In this document: positions 30,060 through 39,397 of the stretch, in pieces
Numbering within the stretch: the first letter of the stretch is position 1
Layout of the letters: every line of letters begins with the position of its first letter
Source: Bathynomus jamesi
Taxonomy: Eukaryota > Arthropoda > Malacostraca > Isopoda > Cirolanidae
Assembly (NCBI GenBank): GCA_023014485.1
Contig: JAJOZX010005508.1
Span: forward strand, 124,001 to 188,000
Length of the DNA: 64,000 nt
Direction: 5' to 3'
The notes under the pieces: generated by a model
Told to the model about the DNA's origin: nothing
Database searches by the model: none
The model's input: the letters and a program-made list of their open reading frames with translations, nothing else
Program-made: the position numbers and the translations under genes

Positions 30060-31653
30060 CACTGGTCAACAAAGATTTTTCATCAGAGTAAAATTTGTGG
30101 TGGCTGGATAGCATTTTTCACGCTGATTCCAAAACTGCATTCAGATTTTTTCTAGCACGTATAGTTTTCAAGATGAAGGCATATATATAACTACACAGAT
30201 TTAACAATTTTAAAATAGGCAAAATACCAATATTTCAACATTTGATTGTGTTTATTTTATTGTGTTTTTTTAGTTTATTCATCTTATTGATTTCAATTAT
30301 CTTAATTATACATCTTATGTATTTCAGGTGTGAGCTTTTACGTCTAGCAGCATTGTGATTCAGGCAACAACGCCGTGCTTTGTGTGTCAAAAGATCAGTC
30401 CAGTCCAAGAACTTGTTGTGTCAAGTTGGTGTACATTTTTTTTGAATTTATAGTTTGCTCAGGTCAGTCAACATGCCTCGACAATGTAAGAATGACCCTG
30501 AAAGCAGTTCTTTTGCATAATGGTAATATAATGCCATCCATCCCCATTGCCCATTCCGTCCATCTAAAAGAGACATATCACAATATGGATATACTACTTA
30601 AGGCAATCAAATACGACAGTCATCAATGGAATGTTTGTGGAGATCTAAAAGTTATAGGAATGCTTATGGGTATGCAGTCAGGATTCACAAAATTTTGTTG
30701 TTTCCTTTGCCTGTGGGACAGTCGCGCCACTATAGAACATTACGCCAAAAGTGATTGGCCACTTAGGTATACATATGTCCCAGGGATAAGCAATGTCCAG
30801 TCTGTCCCTTTAGTGGATCCCCAAAAGATCTATCTGCCACCTCTTCACATTAAACTTGGTTTAATGAAGAATTTTGTTAAAGCAATGGGTAAAGTCAATT
30901 CTGAAGGTTCCAATACCTTTCAAGGAAATTTCCGAAGGTTACTGCAGCAAAATTGAAGGAAGGAATTTTTGTTGGGCCACAAATAAGGGAGGTTTTGAAT
31001 GACACTGAATTTGAAAAAGTCCTAAGTCCGCTGGAATTGAAGGCTTGGCTGGCGTTCAAATGGATATGTGAAAACTTTCTTGGAAGCAACAAGTCACCTG
31101 CGTATAAGGATGGAGTCAAGAACCTCCTTGATGCCTTCAAAGAACTGGAGTGTCGAATGTCGTTAAAAATTCACTTCCTGCATTCCCACTTAGATTTCTT
31201 TCCTGAAAACCTTGGTGCAGTGAGTGACGAGCAAGGAGAGCGCTTCCATCAAGATATTCAGATGATGGAGAAGCACTACCAAGGATATTGGAATGAAAGC
31301 ATGATGGCGGACCATTGTTGGATGCTGTATCGTGACAATCCAGGCCAAATTTACAAAAGGAAATCACACTCACAGCGCTTTTAATAAAATAATGTATATA
31401 TTCTTTATTTATAAGTACATTGAATAAAGTATATGATGTATTTGTTGTTTAGCATTCCTAAGTGTGATCGATACATCCATAAATTTTCTTATAGCAATAT
31501 CAAAAACTTAAAAATATCAAAACCAGTGTATCTATATAACTCTACGTGCTAGAAAAAAAATAAAACCAGATTCGGAATCAGCGCGAACAATGCATTAAGA
31601 AAAGTGTGATCATGTTTGTGATGAGAAAAAAAAGTTTCATTTTGTTTGCAGTG
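30060..31653 (+). mobile_element. TIR element with CACTG ends inside PLE-3
   Basis: The ends are CACTGGTCAACAAAGATTTT at 30060 and CACTGCAAACAAAATGAAAC read inward from 31653. A shared subterminal block CGCTGATTCC...TTCTAGCACGTA lies about 80-100 bp inside each end. TAA flanks both sides (30057-30059 and 31654-31656). PLE-2 and PLE-5 show the empty site as AAA(T/G)(A/C)AATTTCAATAA. CACTG termini with a 3-bp duplication recall the CACTA (CMC) superfamily. The encoded protein is of a type I cannot place there with confidence. Confidence 0.8.
30375..31384 (+). pseudogene. Transposase-like protein of the CACTG element (unassigned family)
   Basis: Two overlapping frames (30375-30956 and 30953-31384) are joined by a small shift. 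Part one contains TLKAVLLHNGNIMPSIPIAH, QWNVCGDLKVIGMLMGMQSG (Asp in GDLK), FCCFLCLWDSRA (CxxC), and PQKIYLPPLHIKLGLMKNFV. Part two contains KEGIFVGPQIREVL, LSPLELKAWLAFKWICENFL, MSLKIHFLHSHLDFFPENLG, and AVSDEQGERFHQDIQMMEKH, with conserved Glu and His. It ends near YKRKSHSQRF. I remember this motif series as a widespread, multi-copy, unnamed arthropod protein, and the TIRs around it here argue it is a transposase. A region upstream of TLKAVLL seems truncated. Confidence 0.6.
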
Positions 31654-31803
31654 TAATTTCAATAAGAGTTCGGGAATGTATAAAATTGACAATATCCTGT
31701 TAAAATGCCTTTTGCCTCTAATTAACTCGTGTTAATCATGTGCTAATTTTTTTTGTTTTTCTGTCCCGTTGTATATATTTTTGTCATCTCGCCTTCTCCC
31801 TTC

Positions 31804-31849
31804 ATTCCCTGACGAGGTGTACTTCTGAATACACGAAAGGCGTTGGAAT
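31804..31849 (+). ncRNA. Hammerhead ribozyme-like motif, PLE-3 3' end
   Basis: Order: stem I half ATTCC (31804-31808), core CTGACGA, one extra G, stem II GTGTA/TACAC around CTTCTGAA-type loop, GAA, AGGCGT, T as the predicted cleavage base, GGAAT (31845-31849). ATTCC pairs perfectly with GGAAT. This is type I hammerhead topology with a very short, near-palindromic stem III, as reported for Penelope-like elements. Confidence 0.72.
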
Positions 31850-31928
31850 CATTTTTCCTTTTCCTTGTGGTTTGCATTTCATTCATTTCACGTGATTAAT
31901 TGTGAAATTCATTCCATATATATATATA

Positions 31929-33412
31929 GTGGACCTAGTTTTAGCCGCGTAAGGTGATAATGATTTGATTGTATGCTAATGATTAATTGATGCAATGACT
32001 GATTGCTTATTAATGAAAGGCTGGGTTAATAATTTATGATGTAAAGTATCACCACCATAGACCCAAAATACTATTGGAAATGACAGGAATGGCAGCGAGG
32101 GTCACCAGCTTGGATTACACCCAAGCAAATTAATATTAAGGTTATAAAAGACACCTTATAGTTTTGTATTTTATTATGAAAATAAAGCCGTTATTTATTC
32201 ACTGTGGTATAACAAAGAATTAACAGTAATTAAATGATAGTTTTACGTTATGCTTATGACATAGACTTAGCTAAATAGTTGAAATGTTAATAGCTTAATT
32301 GACACGTAATAAGTAACATACTCATTGATGGTATGTAAATGGCATGCAACATGGAACATTGAATGGGCCTAGTAAATGATATAAAGAATGCACGTGCGTT
32401 TGGTACATTGAATAGAATAAGTTTCGGTACACTGAATAGAATAAGTGGTTATTTGATTAAGCAGGCTAGATGATTGAATGGGCCTAGTAATGACATAAAG
32501 AATGCATGTGCGTTTGGTACACTGAATAGAATACGTGACACTGATTAAGTAGGCTAAATGATTGCATGGATGCACATAGAATAATTGATGCGGCCTAATA
32601 ATAATGGATTGAAATGCTTGACAATGATTACACAAATATCATTTATATATAAGACCATTATGTGATGTTAAGTGATTACGCAAAGAGAATATTTAGTTAT
32701 CACATAAATATATGAATTGAACATAATAACGGATGATACGCGGAATTACGGTATTGAAATGACACTTGAATTGGATAATCGGCCTACTGCGTTCTTTCAC
32801 GAGAGTCAGTTGGAACGCTTAATTACACTTGGGGTGTAGTCTACCGTTCGGCGGTAGGTTAATGTAGGCTTCACAAGAGTACTTAGAAAAGATTGCACTT
32901 ATCTTAACGGTACGATGTAAACTCTGTTGAAGGCGGGTTGAAGAGGAACCTATTACCGTAGACTCGAGTTGTCGTTGTCCGTTAAGCCTTTCGAGATGAT
33001 GGAGATGCTTGATGTAGGCTTCGTAGGGAGGCCTGAGGTGATGTTACTTCTCGAGGTGCAGGATGGCCTATAAATGATCTTGCAGGCTTATACCTGAGGT
33101 CCTGAATATATCTCGAGGAATGTAGAGAAACTTGAAGGCTGACCTTGTAAACCGTAGGCCCGAAGTGATTCTGTTTGGGCTTCGAAGTATTGCTTCTGCA
33201 GGCGGTCTGTAGAAGGTCTTACTTGATGATAAATCGTAGGCCTTGAAGAAAGTAGCAGGCCGCGCCTCCGGCAGGAAGCCGGAGGGCGGTTGACGGACGT
33301 GTTGCTCGTAAAGGTGGAAATCGAGTGTGTGAGTGCGAGTGAGTGAGAATGAGTGTGAGTGGAAGCTCGCTTTTATACGTAGTTCCTGTGACGTAGGACT
33401 TCGCGCCAAATC
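31929..33412 (-). other. Unassigned repeat, possible solo LTR or LINE-C 3' region
   Basis: About 1.5 kb without a recognised coding frame, directly after the LINE-C stop in minus orientation. On the minus strand it begins with a TATA-like box (33366-33376) and has AATAAA-type signals near 32165-32195. Around 32374-32600 an imperfect tandem repeat of about 115 bp contains GTGCGTTTGGTACA. These features would fit a solo LTR, but I could not find matching TG/CA ends or a target duplication. Confidence 0.3.
33366..33376 (-). promoter_or_regulatory. Possible TATA box
   Basis: On the minus strand TATAAAAGCGAGC lies about 25-30 bp before a C/T-rich start-like region (CACTCACACTCATTCTCACT). It is a good match to a pol II core promoter. 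The transcript would run toward lower coordinates into the unassigned 1.4-kb repeat. There is no experimental support. Confidence 0.3.
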
Positions 33413-35508
33413 TTAAGACGCCTTGTCCGCACGTCCTTTTGTTGAAGAGCTTGCGTTCGCGCCTTTTGGGAAGAAACAGACGTCTCCATTGTTTGGTTCT
33501 TTGCCCACGTGTGTTTTCCAAGACTGTTTGATGATAGCGTGGAAGGAAAGGATTTGTCTTTTGAAGATGTCCACTGCACCTCCCTTCCTGTTTCTTAGGT
33601 CTTTTGGCAGCTGATTAAACAGTTTTGGTCCTCTCACCACAAAACTATTTTCTTTCAGGGTTAAGGACGTTTCCTGTCTCGCCTTTAATTTGGGAATACG
33701 ACACAGTCTACCGTTTCTACTTTCCACCGTTGTTTGGGGAGCTATAGGGTTCAGAGTAAGATTAGGGACTAGTTTCTCCATTATTTTCCAAGTGTAAATA
33801 ATGGTGCATCTCTCTCTCGTACTTTCCAGTGAATATAGGTTTAATTCGCGTAACCTTTCACAGTAGTTTAATTCTTTGCACCCCTTGATCTTGGCTGTGA
33901 AGCTTCTCTGAATCTCTTCTAGTTGTCTTATGTTTTCTTTTTTATATGGGGATGTTAGGACCGAGCAGTATTCCAATTTGGGTATAATCAGTGTTTTCAG
34001 TAGAGGAGTCATTACATTCCTATCCCTTCGTTTAAAGGTTCTCAATATCTGCCCCGATATTCTCTTTGCTCTGTTTACTGCTATCTTATTTTGTGTTTCA
34101 AATTTCGCATCATCTGTCATTTCAACCCCTAAGTCTTTTGCTTTAGAATTTCTCTGAATTTTCTGTCCATTTGGGATATAATATTCCATAGATTTTAGGT
34201 CTTCTCTTTTTCCGTACCGTAACAGCTGAAATTTCTCGATGTTAAACTTCATATTGTTGTCTTCCGTCCACTTGTAGATTCTGTTTATGTCGGTTTGTAG
34301 AGATCCTCTATCTTCTGGGTTTCTTATTTTTCTACTGATCTTTGTGTCATCCGCAAAGGATGTTACTGTGCTGTCTCTGGTAACGTCCTCATCTATGTCA
34401 GTTAGCATGATTATGAAGAGTAGTGAAGCTAATACTGTTCCTTGTGGTACTGAACTGAGGACCTCTGATTCTGATGAAGATACTCCTTGTACTGTAACGA
34501 CTTGCCACAGCTCACTAAAGAAATTATATATCCATTTCCATACTTTTCTGTTATTCTCATACATTTCAGTTTATGTATTATGATTCCATGGTCACACTTG
34601 TCAAACGCTTTAGCAAAGTCTGTGTACAGTACATCATAGTTTTTATTACTTTCAAGTGCATCAATAATGTTGTTGTGGTGTTCCATTAGTTGTGATAGGC
34701 ATGATCTGCCTGACCGAAACCCATGTTGGTTATCATTGAATTTTTTCTGAGTTTCCTAAAAGTCATACATTTTCTGTCTAACTATTCTTTCAAATATTTT
34801 AGTGAGGTGAGATGTAAGCGACACTGGCCTATAGTTTTTGGCCTCGGATCGATCTCCTCCTTTATATATTGGGACTATGTTCGCACTCTTCAGGATGCCC
34901 GGTATTTCTTCCGTGTCTAGTGATCGTCTCCATATCCAGTATAGGGGCTCAGCGATTGCATTCTTGCAGTTTTTGATCAGTGTGGCATTCCATTTATCCG
35001 GTCCTGACGCTGAGTGTGTGGTTTTAGTTTCCCTATGGCTTGTGTAATATCATCCGTCGTAAAGTCGAAGTCCGTTATACTTTCCCCTTGTAGTTCTTCT
35101 TCAAAGAACGCGTTTCTATCGCATATCAATTTGTCAGTTTTTCGGATACTGAAAGATGATTCGTACTGAGCTCTTAATATTTCAGATACTTCTGTTAGAT
35201 CATCAGATAAAGCACTGTTCTCATTTTTTAAAGGTCCCATAGTCGCATATTTTTTCGACTTTCTTTTTGCGAAATTATAGAAGTACTTTGAGTTAGCCTT
35301 TATCTCTTCTATAGCGTCGTCTTCTTCTTTTTCTGTATGCTTCTCAATTAGTTCCTGTATGACGTCATCGATACTTTGCAGTTTATCATTTAATATTTTT
35401 CTGATGTTGCTATCTTTACAGTTACTTAATTTTGCAGTCACTCTTTTTCTCTTTCGAAACAATGCCCTCTTTTGTCTCTCGAACCTGCTTCTCTTTCCTC
35501 TTTGTTGT
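33413..35508 (-). pseudogene. LINE-C reverse transcriptase (few frameshifts)
   Basis: From 35462 the minus strand encodes the linker and RT fingers (FRKRKRVTAKLSNCKDSNIR, NSKYFYNFAKRKSKKYATMG, ITQAIGKLKPH). Palm A is YTDFAKAFDKCDHGIIIHKL at about 34620. A long clean frame, 34564-33413, contains SSVPQGTVLASLLFIIMLTD and the catalytic FADDTKIS. Next come YKWTEDNNMKFNIEKFQLLR, IIPKLEYCSVLTSPYKKENI and LFNQLPKDLRNRKGGAVDIF, to a stop at 33413. The family is CR1/Jockey-like. Frame breaks occur near 35000 and 34560. The endonuclease half lies beyond FB-b at 37117-38033. Confidence 0.85.
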
Positions 35509-35715
35509 ATTTTTGGGCGTGACTCGACAATTCAGCGCAGGACAATTCAGCGCCGACAATTCAGCGCCGACAATTCAGCGCCGACAATTCAGCGCAAGAC
35601 AATTCAGCGCAAAGACAATTCAGCGCAAGACAATTCAGCGCAAGACAATTCAGCGCGAAAATACCAACAAAGAAGAAGAAAGAACAAATCCAGAGGAAAG
35701 AGAGGCTTGCAACTG

Positions 35716-35745
35716 TTAGGTTAGGTTAGGTTAGGTTAGGTTAGG
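35716..35745 (+). repeat. Interstitial (TTAGG)6
   Basis: Six exact TTAGG units. TTAGG is the ancestral arthropod telomere repeat. Its place inside FB-b indicates an internal short tract, not a telomere. Confidence 0.9.
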
Positions 35746-35847
35746 TTTCTAGTTTTTGAAATAAAATCTTAATTTTTAACAATTCTAACAAATTTAGTTT
35801 TTTTAAATAAAATTTTAATAATTATACTCCTTTGAATTTTATCTCCG

Positions 35848-35918
35848 ATTTGTCACTCCTTCGTTATGTCACTCCTTTGTTATGTCACTCCTTTGAAATG
35901 TCACTCCTTCGATACAGA
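35848..35918 (+). repeat. Four-fold 17-bp repeat
   Basis: Units of the form ATGTCACTCCTTTGTT occur four times in tandem with 1-3 changes each. It resembles the arms of the neighbouring foldback elements in unit size, but I found no inverted partner nearby. Confidence 0.75.
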
Positions 35919-36180
35919 CCCAATTTAGCATATATATAAAGGCGCTAGGACAGTTTGCCTACGGACAATTTGCCTACGGACAGTTTGCCTACGGACAGTT
36001 TGCCTACTGGACAGTTTGCCTACTGGACAGTTTGCCTACTGGACATTATGCCTACTTGACATTATGCCTATGTCGTATATTTATCCTTACCTTATTTAAC
36101 TTATTTAACTTATTTAACTTCAGATTCATGCAAAAGAATTAATTCAAAATTAAAATGTGTTGTTGCCCTTAATAGCATAA

Positions 36181-36330
36181 ATGTCTGAAAATATATCAAG
36201 TAAGAAAGGGAAACAGAAGTTTTCACATAATGGATATTTGTATGTGTTTGATAAATGTAGCAAGCGCGACCCTTCGTTACTTTTTTGGCGGTGCGAGCAA
36301 AAGAGTCAGTGTATTATAAGGTGTGTATAT
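36181..36330 (+). pseudogene. FLYWCH zinc-finger remnant, left arm of FB-c
   Basis: MSENISSKKGKQKFSHNGYL is followed by YVFDKCSKRDPSLLFWRCEQ and KSQCIIR. This fits F-x-H-x-G-Y-x-Y, W-x-C and the second Cys of a FLYWCH finger. The final His-x-His part is lost where the central inverted module starts. FLYWCH domains bind DNA and often sit at the N-terminus of Mutator-like transposases. It is truncated after the second Cys, so it is not a functional transposase. Confidence 0.7.
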
Positions 36331-36360
36331 ATAATATGGGTAATTTTCCGTTATCTGCCC

Positions 36361-36547
36361 CCTTGACGATTGGTTAGGTTAAGTCGTGATATTTTCGTTA
36401 AAACTAACGAAAATATCACGACTTAACCTAACCAATCGTCAAGGGCGTACAGTTGACCTAACCGGGCAGTGACGATTGGTTAGGTTAAGTCGTGATATTT
36501 TTGATAGTTTTAATGAAAATATCATAACTGAACCTAACCAATCGTCA
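36361..36547. repeat. Two tandem hairpins at the centre of FB-c
   Basis: 36361-36443 is a near-perfect palindrome (arms containing GACGATTGGTTAGGTTAAGT). 36470-36547 is a second, slightly diverged palindrome of the same sequence. They are separated by about 26 bp containing GGGCGTACAGTTGACCTAAC. Confidence 0.85.
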
Positions 36548-36580
36548 ATGGGGCAGATAACGGAAAAGTACCCATATTAT

Positions 36581-36730
36581 ATATACACACCTTATAATAC
36601 ACTGACTCTTTTGCTCGCACCGCCAAAAAAGTAACGAAGGGTCGCGCTTGCTACATTTATCAAACACATACAAATATCCATTATGTGAAAACTTCTGTTT
36701 CCCTTTCTTACTTGATATATTTTCAGACAT
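36581..36730 (-). pseudogene. FLYWCH zinc-finger remnant, right arm of FB-c
   Basis: This is the inverted copy of 36181-36330 with an identical first 52 residues. The identity of the two arms suggests recent formation or gene conversion between them. The same truncation point is present. Confidence 0.7.
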
Positions 36731-37116
36731 TTATGCTATTAAGGGCAACAACACATTTTAATTTTGAATTAATTATTTTGCATGAATCTGAAGTTAAATA
36801 AGTTAAATAAGGTAAGGATAAAAATACCACATAGGCATGGTGTCCATAGGCATAATGTCCAGTAGGCAAACTGTCCAGTAGGCAAACTGTCCGTAGGCAA
36901 ACTGTCCGTAGGCAAACTGTCCGGCCACGATAATAAATATACAAATTTTTCTTTTTTATTTATTGCGATTTATTTTTATTATTTTTAACTAAACTTTTAA
37001 CTGTACTGACTTGCGCTGAATTGTCGGCGCTGAATTGTCTTGCGCTGAATTGTCTTTGCGCTGAATTGTCGGCGCTGAATTGTCCTGCGCTGAATTGTCG
37101 GTGCTCCATTTTTGGG

Positions 37117-38030
37117 ACATGTTTTTCCACAATTTCTAACATCTTCTCTAACGTCATTAGCATCTCCTCCGTTGTCTTGGCCTCGAAAATGGTCTTCCAA
37201 TCTATTACTTCCATGTTCGATGTAACATCTTCCCACTTTATAGCTTTGGAGTGAAAATTAAAAATTTCGAATTTGCTTCTTTCTGTTGTGCGTGTTCTTT
37301 CCTTTCCTGTTGGGGATATTTCTACATTATCAATTAGGTTGCTGTTGTTTGTGAATACCAAATCTAGGCAGTTGTTTTTCTTATGTTTTCTGTTATTTCT
37401 TGCGTTAACATAAATTCATCAGCTAGAGCTAGTAGCATTTTTACCTGCTCCTGGTCTCTCGTGTGCCCCCCTTGTCCTGTTGTATACATATATTTTTTCC
37501 TATCGTTTTATATTTCATGAATGGGAAATTAAAATCACCACAGAGAAAAATATTTGGGGTTGGAGAGTGTAGATCTTTTACCCAGTTTCTTACCTCTGTA
37601 ATGGAATCTAAAAATCTTGAGGTTGGCGTGTTTGAGAGTCTGTACATTACAATTAGTACCATATTTAATTTTTCAAATTTTGCTAGCTGTTTGAGGTACA
37701 TATAGTCATTTCTGCCTTATGCCTTTCCGGTGTGTAAATATCACATCCTCCTTTACGTCTCACTGTTCTGTCGGCTCGGAGGATGTTATAATTGTTAAGT
37801 TGTATTTCTTTTTTGTCAATACAGGACCCACAGTTTTCACAGTTCGCCTGGCAGTCCTTTAGATGAGTTTCCGTGAGGCATGCAAAGTTTGCTCTTGCTT
37901 CTTGCATGAGTCCTTTCAGGTATAAAACTTTGTTCGGGGAATAGTTTAATTTAAGGCGCTGAATATTGGTTAGGATTATTTTTATTTTTTCTCTATCGTT
38001 TTCGCATATAGGTGGTTCCAATTTGTTTTC

Positions 38031-38033
<3 letters not shown>
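37117..38033 (-). pseudogene. LINE-C endonuclease domain and linker
   Basis: From about 38033 the minus strand encodes an apurinic-type endonuclease. It reads [30 protein letters not shown] (ETH box), [12 protein letters not shown], then LIVMYRLSNTPTSRFLDSIT and FLCGDFNFPFMKY (GDFN box). After a frame break come NNSNLIDNVEISPTGKERTR (the N/D region) and WEDVTSNMEVIDWKTIFEAK, ending at KHVPKMEH where FB-b begins. The 5' edge is eroded by TA microsatellites, and the segment [15 protein letters not shown] coding sequence is duplicated across the tracts at 38034-38116. Confidence 0.8.
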
Positions 38034-38089
<56 letters not shown>

Positions 38090-38109
38090 GGTGGTTCCAA
38101 TTTGTTTTC

Positions 38110-38158
<49 letters not shown>
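38034..38158. repeat. (TA)n tracts with duplicated 30-bp segment
   Basis: Two TA tracts of about 40-50 bp follow copies of GGTGGTTCCAATTTGTTTTC. The repeat of the flank suggests slippage or an unequal exchange that copied a piece of LINE-C. Confidence 0.9.
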
Positions 38159-38164
<6 letters not shown>

Positions 38165-38195
38165 GAATCACAAAATAACACGTGACCTTATTAAT

Positions 38196-38313
38196 AAGCA
38201 AACAACCACAAGGAAAAGGAAACACAAAGTCCGAGCGCTTTCGTGATATATTCACATTATCAAGAAAGCGCTCGGACTTTGTGTTTCCTTTTCCTTGTGG
38301 TTGTTTGCTTATA
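38196..38313. repeat. Inverted repeat from PLE terminal sequence
   Basis: CAAACAACCACAAGGAAAAG at 38201 returns as its reverse complement ending near 38310, with AGCGCTCGGACTTTGTGTTT in both arms. On the minus strand the left part still reads GTGAATATATCACGAAAGCG, a stem II-GAA-stem III fragment of a hammerhead with the 5' core decayed. The two arms look like two PLE termini fused head to head. Confidence 0.65.
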
Positions 38314-38429
38314 TTATATATATATATTATATATACTGTACATATGCATATATATACATTAAACACATACTCTCACATACTTACACACATACTGTACATA
38401 AAGAATTACCCAAACCAATATAATTCTAG

Positions 38430-38581
38430 TATGAAAAATGTTCAATTTGTAGCGACCTCTAAATCTGTTCCAATTTGCTCAAAATTTTGTGTGTGTTACT
38501 ATTGCATAGTGTAACAAGAGCAGCCATGAGGAGATTGACATTTTAAAGTTTGAAGTTTTACCATACTATCTTGGACCACCC

Positions 38582-38587
<6 letters not shown>
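38430..38587 (-). other. Fragment with a W1-like terminal end
   Basis: Read inward from about 38585, the minus strand begins TAGGGTGGTCCAAGATAGTA, the same start as the left end of W1 at 9280 (TAGGGTGGTCCAAGAAATAA). No coding sequence is attached. It is probably a solo or truncated end. Confidence 0.45.
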
Positions 38588-38635
<48 letters not shown>

Positions 38636-38668
38636 AATAAAACCACGAAGGAAAGGAAACACAGAGTG

Positions 38669-38708
38669 GTGTTCAAGCGCTTTCGTCTAATGACATCCTC
38701 AGGAACAC
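38669..38708 (-). ncRNA. Hammerhead ribozyme-like motif in PLE terminal fragment
   Basis: Minus strand: GTGTTC, CTGAGGA, extra T, GTC-ATTA-GAC stem II, GAA, palindromic AGCGCT, T, GAACAC. Stem I (GTGTTC/GAACAC) pairs at all six positions. It is followed by TGTGTTTCCTTTCCTTCG as in the other copies. There is no PLE coding sequence here, only the terminal repeat. Confidence 0.72.
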
Positions 38709-38811
38709 TGAAGTAAATAAAGAGTTCAAGACTATATATAAGTTACAAAAAAAAAATAATATATATATATATATGATGAATAAAACCACGAAGGAAAGGA
38801 AACACAAAAAG

Positions 38812-38851
38812 GTGCTCAAGCGCTTTCCTCTAATGGCATCCTCAGGAACAC
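38812..38851 (-). ncRNA. Hammerhead-like motif, decayed stem II
   Basis: This is the same arrangement as 38669-38708, but the stem II region reads GCC-ATTA-GAG and no longer pairs well. Stem I GTGTTC/GAGCAC has one G-T pair. The two copies, about 140 bp apart, form a tandem terminal-repeat pair. Confidence 0.5.
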
Positions 38852-39397
38852 TGAAGTACATAAAAGGTTACGGCCTATATATAGGTTACAGAAATAAAAA
38901 ATAAATAAATAAAAAAAAAAAAAAAATAAATAAATAAATAACATACATACACACAAACATATATATTAGGGTGTCTCTTATTGGGTAGTCAAAAATTGAA
39001 ATGTTGAATTATTTTATCTGCGCCCACTACAATAGTTCCATTTAGCATACAAACTAAAACTTGAAAGTTTGACACAAATTGGCTCATATGTAGGGGTCGC
39101 CCCCGGCTAATAAAAATGGTGACCATGGCATAATAGCTCCTGACATATGATTATGCTCATTATACACATAATTCCTTCCTTCTTTTTTTAGTTTGATTCG
39201 TTTTTATAAGTATAGGCCTTCTTATTTATCATTGATCCTTTTCTAACCTCTCCTTGATGTTGTTATAATCCATCCTTTGGTCCTCAATCCTTCTTTATCC
39301 CAATCCTTTTTCTCCTATCCAAAATCCTTCCTGGCTCTTTTTTTATATACAATCAGCAATGAAGCATTGCTACAAAAAAAACCATTAGTTTATTATA

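Larger units (their letters stand above)
28430..31905 (+). mobile_element. PLE-3, multiply interrupted Penelope-like element
   Basis: The plus-strand copy starts inside the RT (LDLKIRRCFNQFKFEVYRKP, 28435-28498). It abuts PLE-2 head to head across about 50 bp that repeats ACTATAC motifs. It is broken by a palindromic block (28503-29312), hAT-type MITE-2 (29425-29627) and the CACTG element (30060-31653). It ends with the PLE 3' tail and a hammerhead motif near 31804-31849. Reassembled, it would resemble PLE-5. Confidence 0.82.
35948..36922. mobile_element. FB-c, foldback element with FLYWCH remnants, inside FB-b
   Basis: The left arm starts with GGACAGTTTGCCTAC-type units repeated about seven times (35948-36070). 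The right arm (36835-36922) is the inverted array. The arms continue inward as near-perfect inverted copies of about 300 more bases, each holding a FLYWCH zinc-finger frame. The centre (36338-36573) is bounded by inverted GGGTAATTTTCCGTTATCTG-type sequence and contains two further hairpins. FLYWCH fingers are common in Mutator-like transposases. I could not find a clear 9-bp target duplication for this copy. Confidence 0.75.
35518..37107. mobile_element. FB-b, foldback element with tandem-repeat arms, inside LINE-C
   Basis: The left arm (about 35528-35660) has nine or so copies of GACAATTCAGCGC with short variable spacers. The right arm (about 37012-37100) is the inverted array. A perfect 9-bp target duplication ATTTTTGGG lies at 35509-35517 and 37108-37116. 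Removing the element joins LINE-C coding sequence (KHVPKMEH to FRKRKRVTAK). The interior holds a (TTAGG)6 tract, a four-fold ATGTCACTCCTTTG repeat and foldback element FB-c. A 9-bp duplication with long inverted, internally repetitive arms matches Foldback/Mutator-like elements. Confidence 0.85.

Noticed and set aside
33068..33521. Open frames of about 100 residues next to LINE-C
   Set aside because: They overlap the TATA-like region, are rich in simple-repeat residues, and have no known motif.
35359..35724. Frames over the FB-b arms reading repeated NSAQD or QRRQFSA
   Set aside because: The residues are direct translations of the GACAATTCAGCGC array.
35948..36922. A 9-bp target duplication for FB-c
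   Set aside because: The flanks (ATATATAAA and AATAAATAT region) are AT-rich and only partly similar, so I do not claim it.
37683..38366. 228-residue frame with YIYIYI runs as a novel membrane protein
   Set aside because: The runs come from TA microsatellites; the rest is the LINE-C endonuclease.
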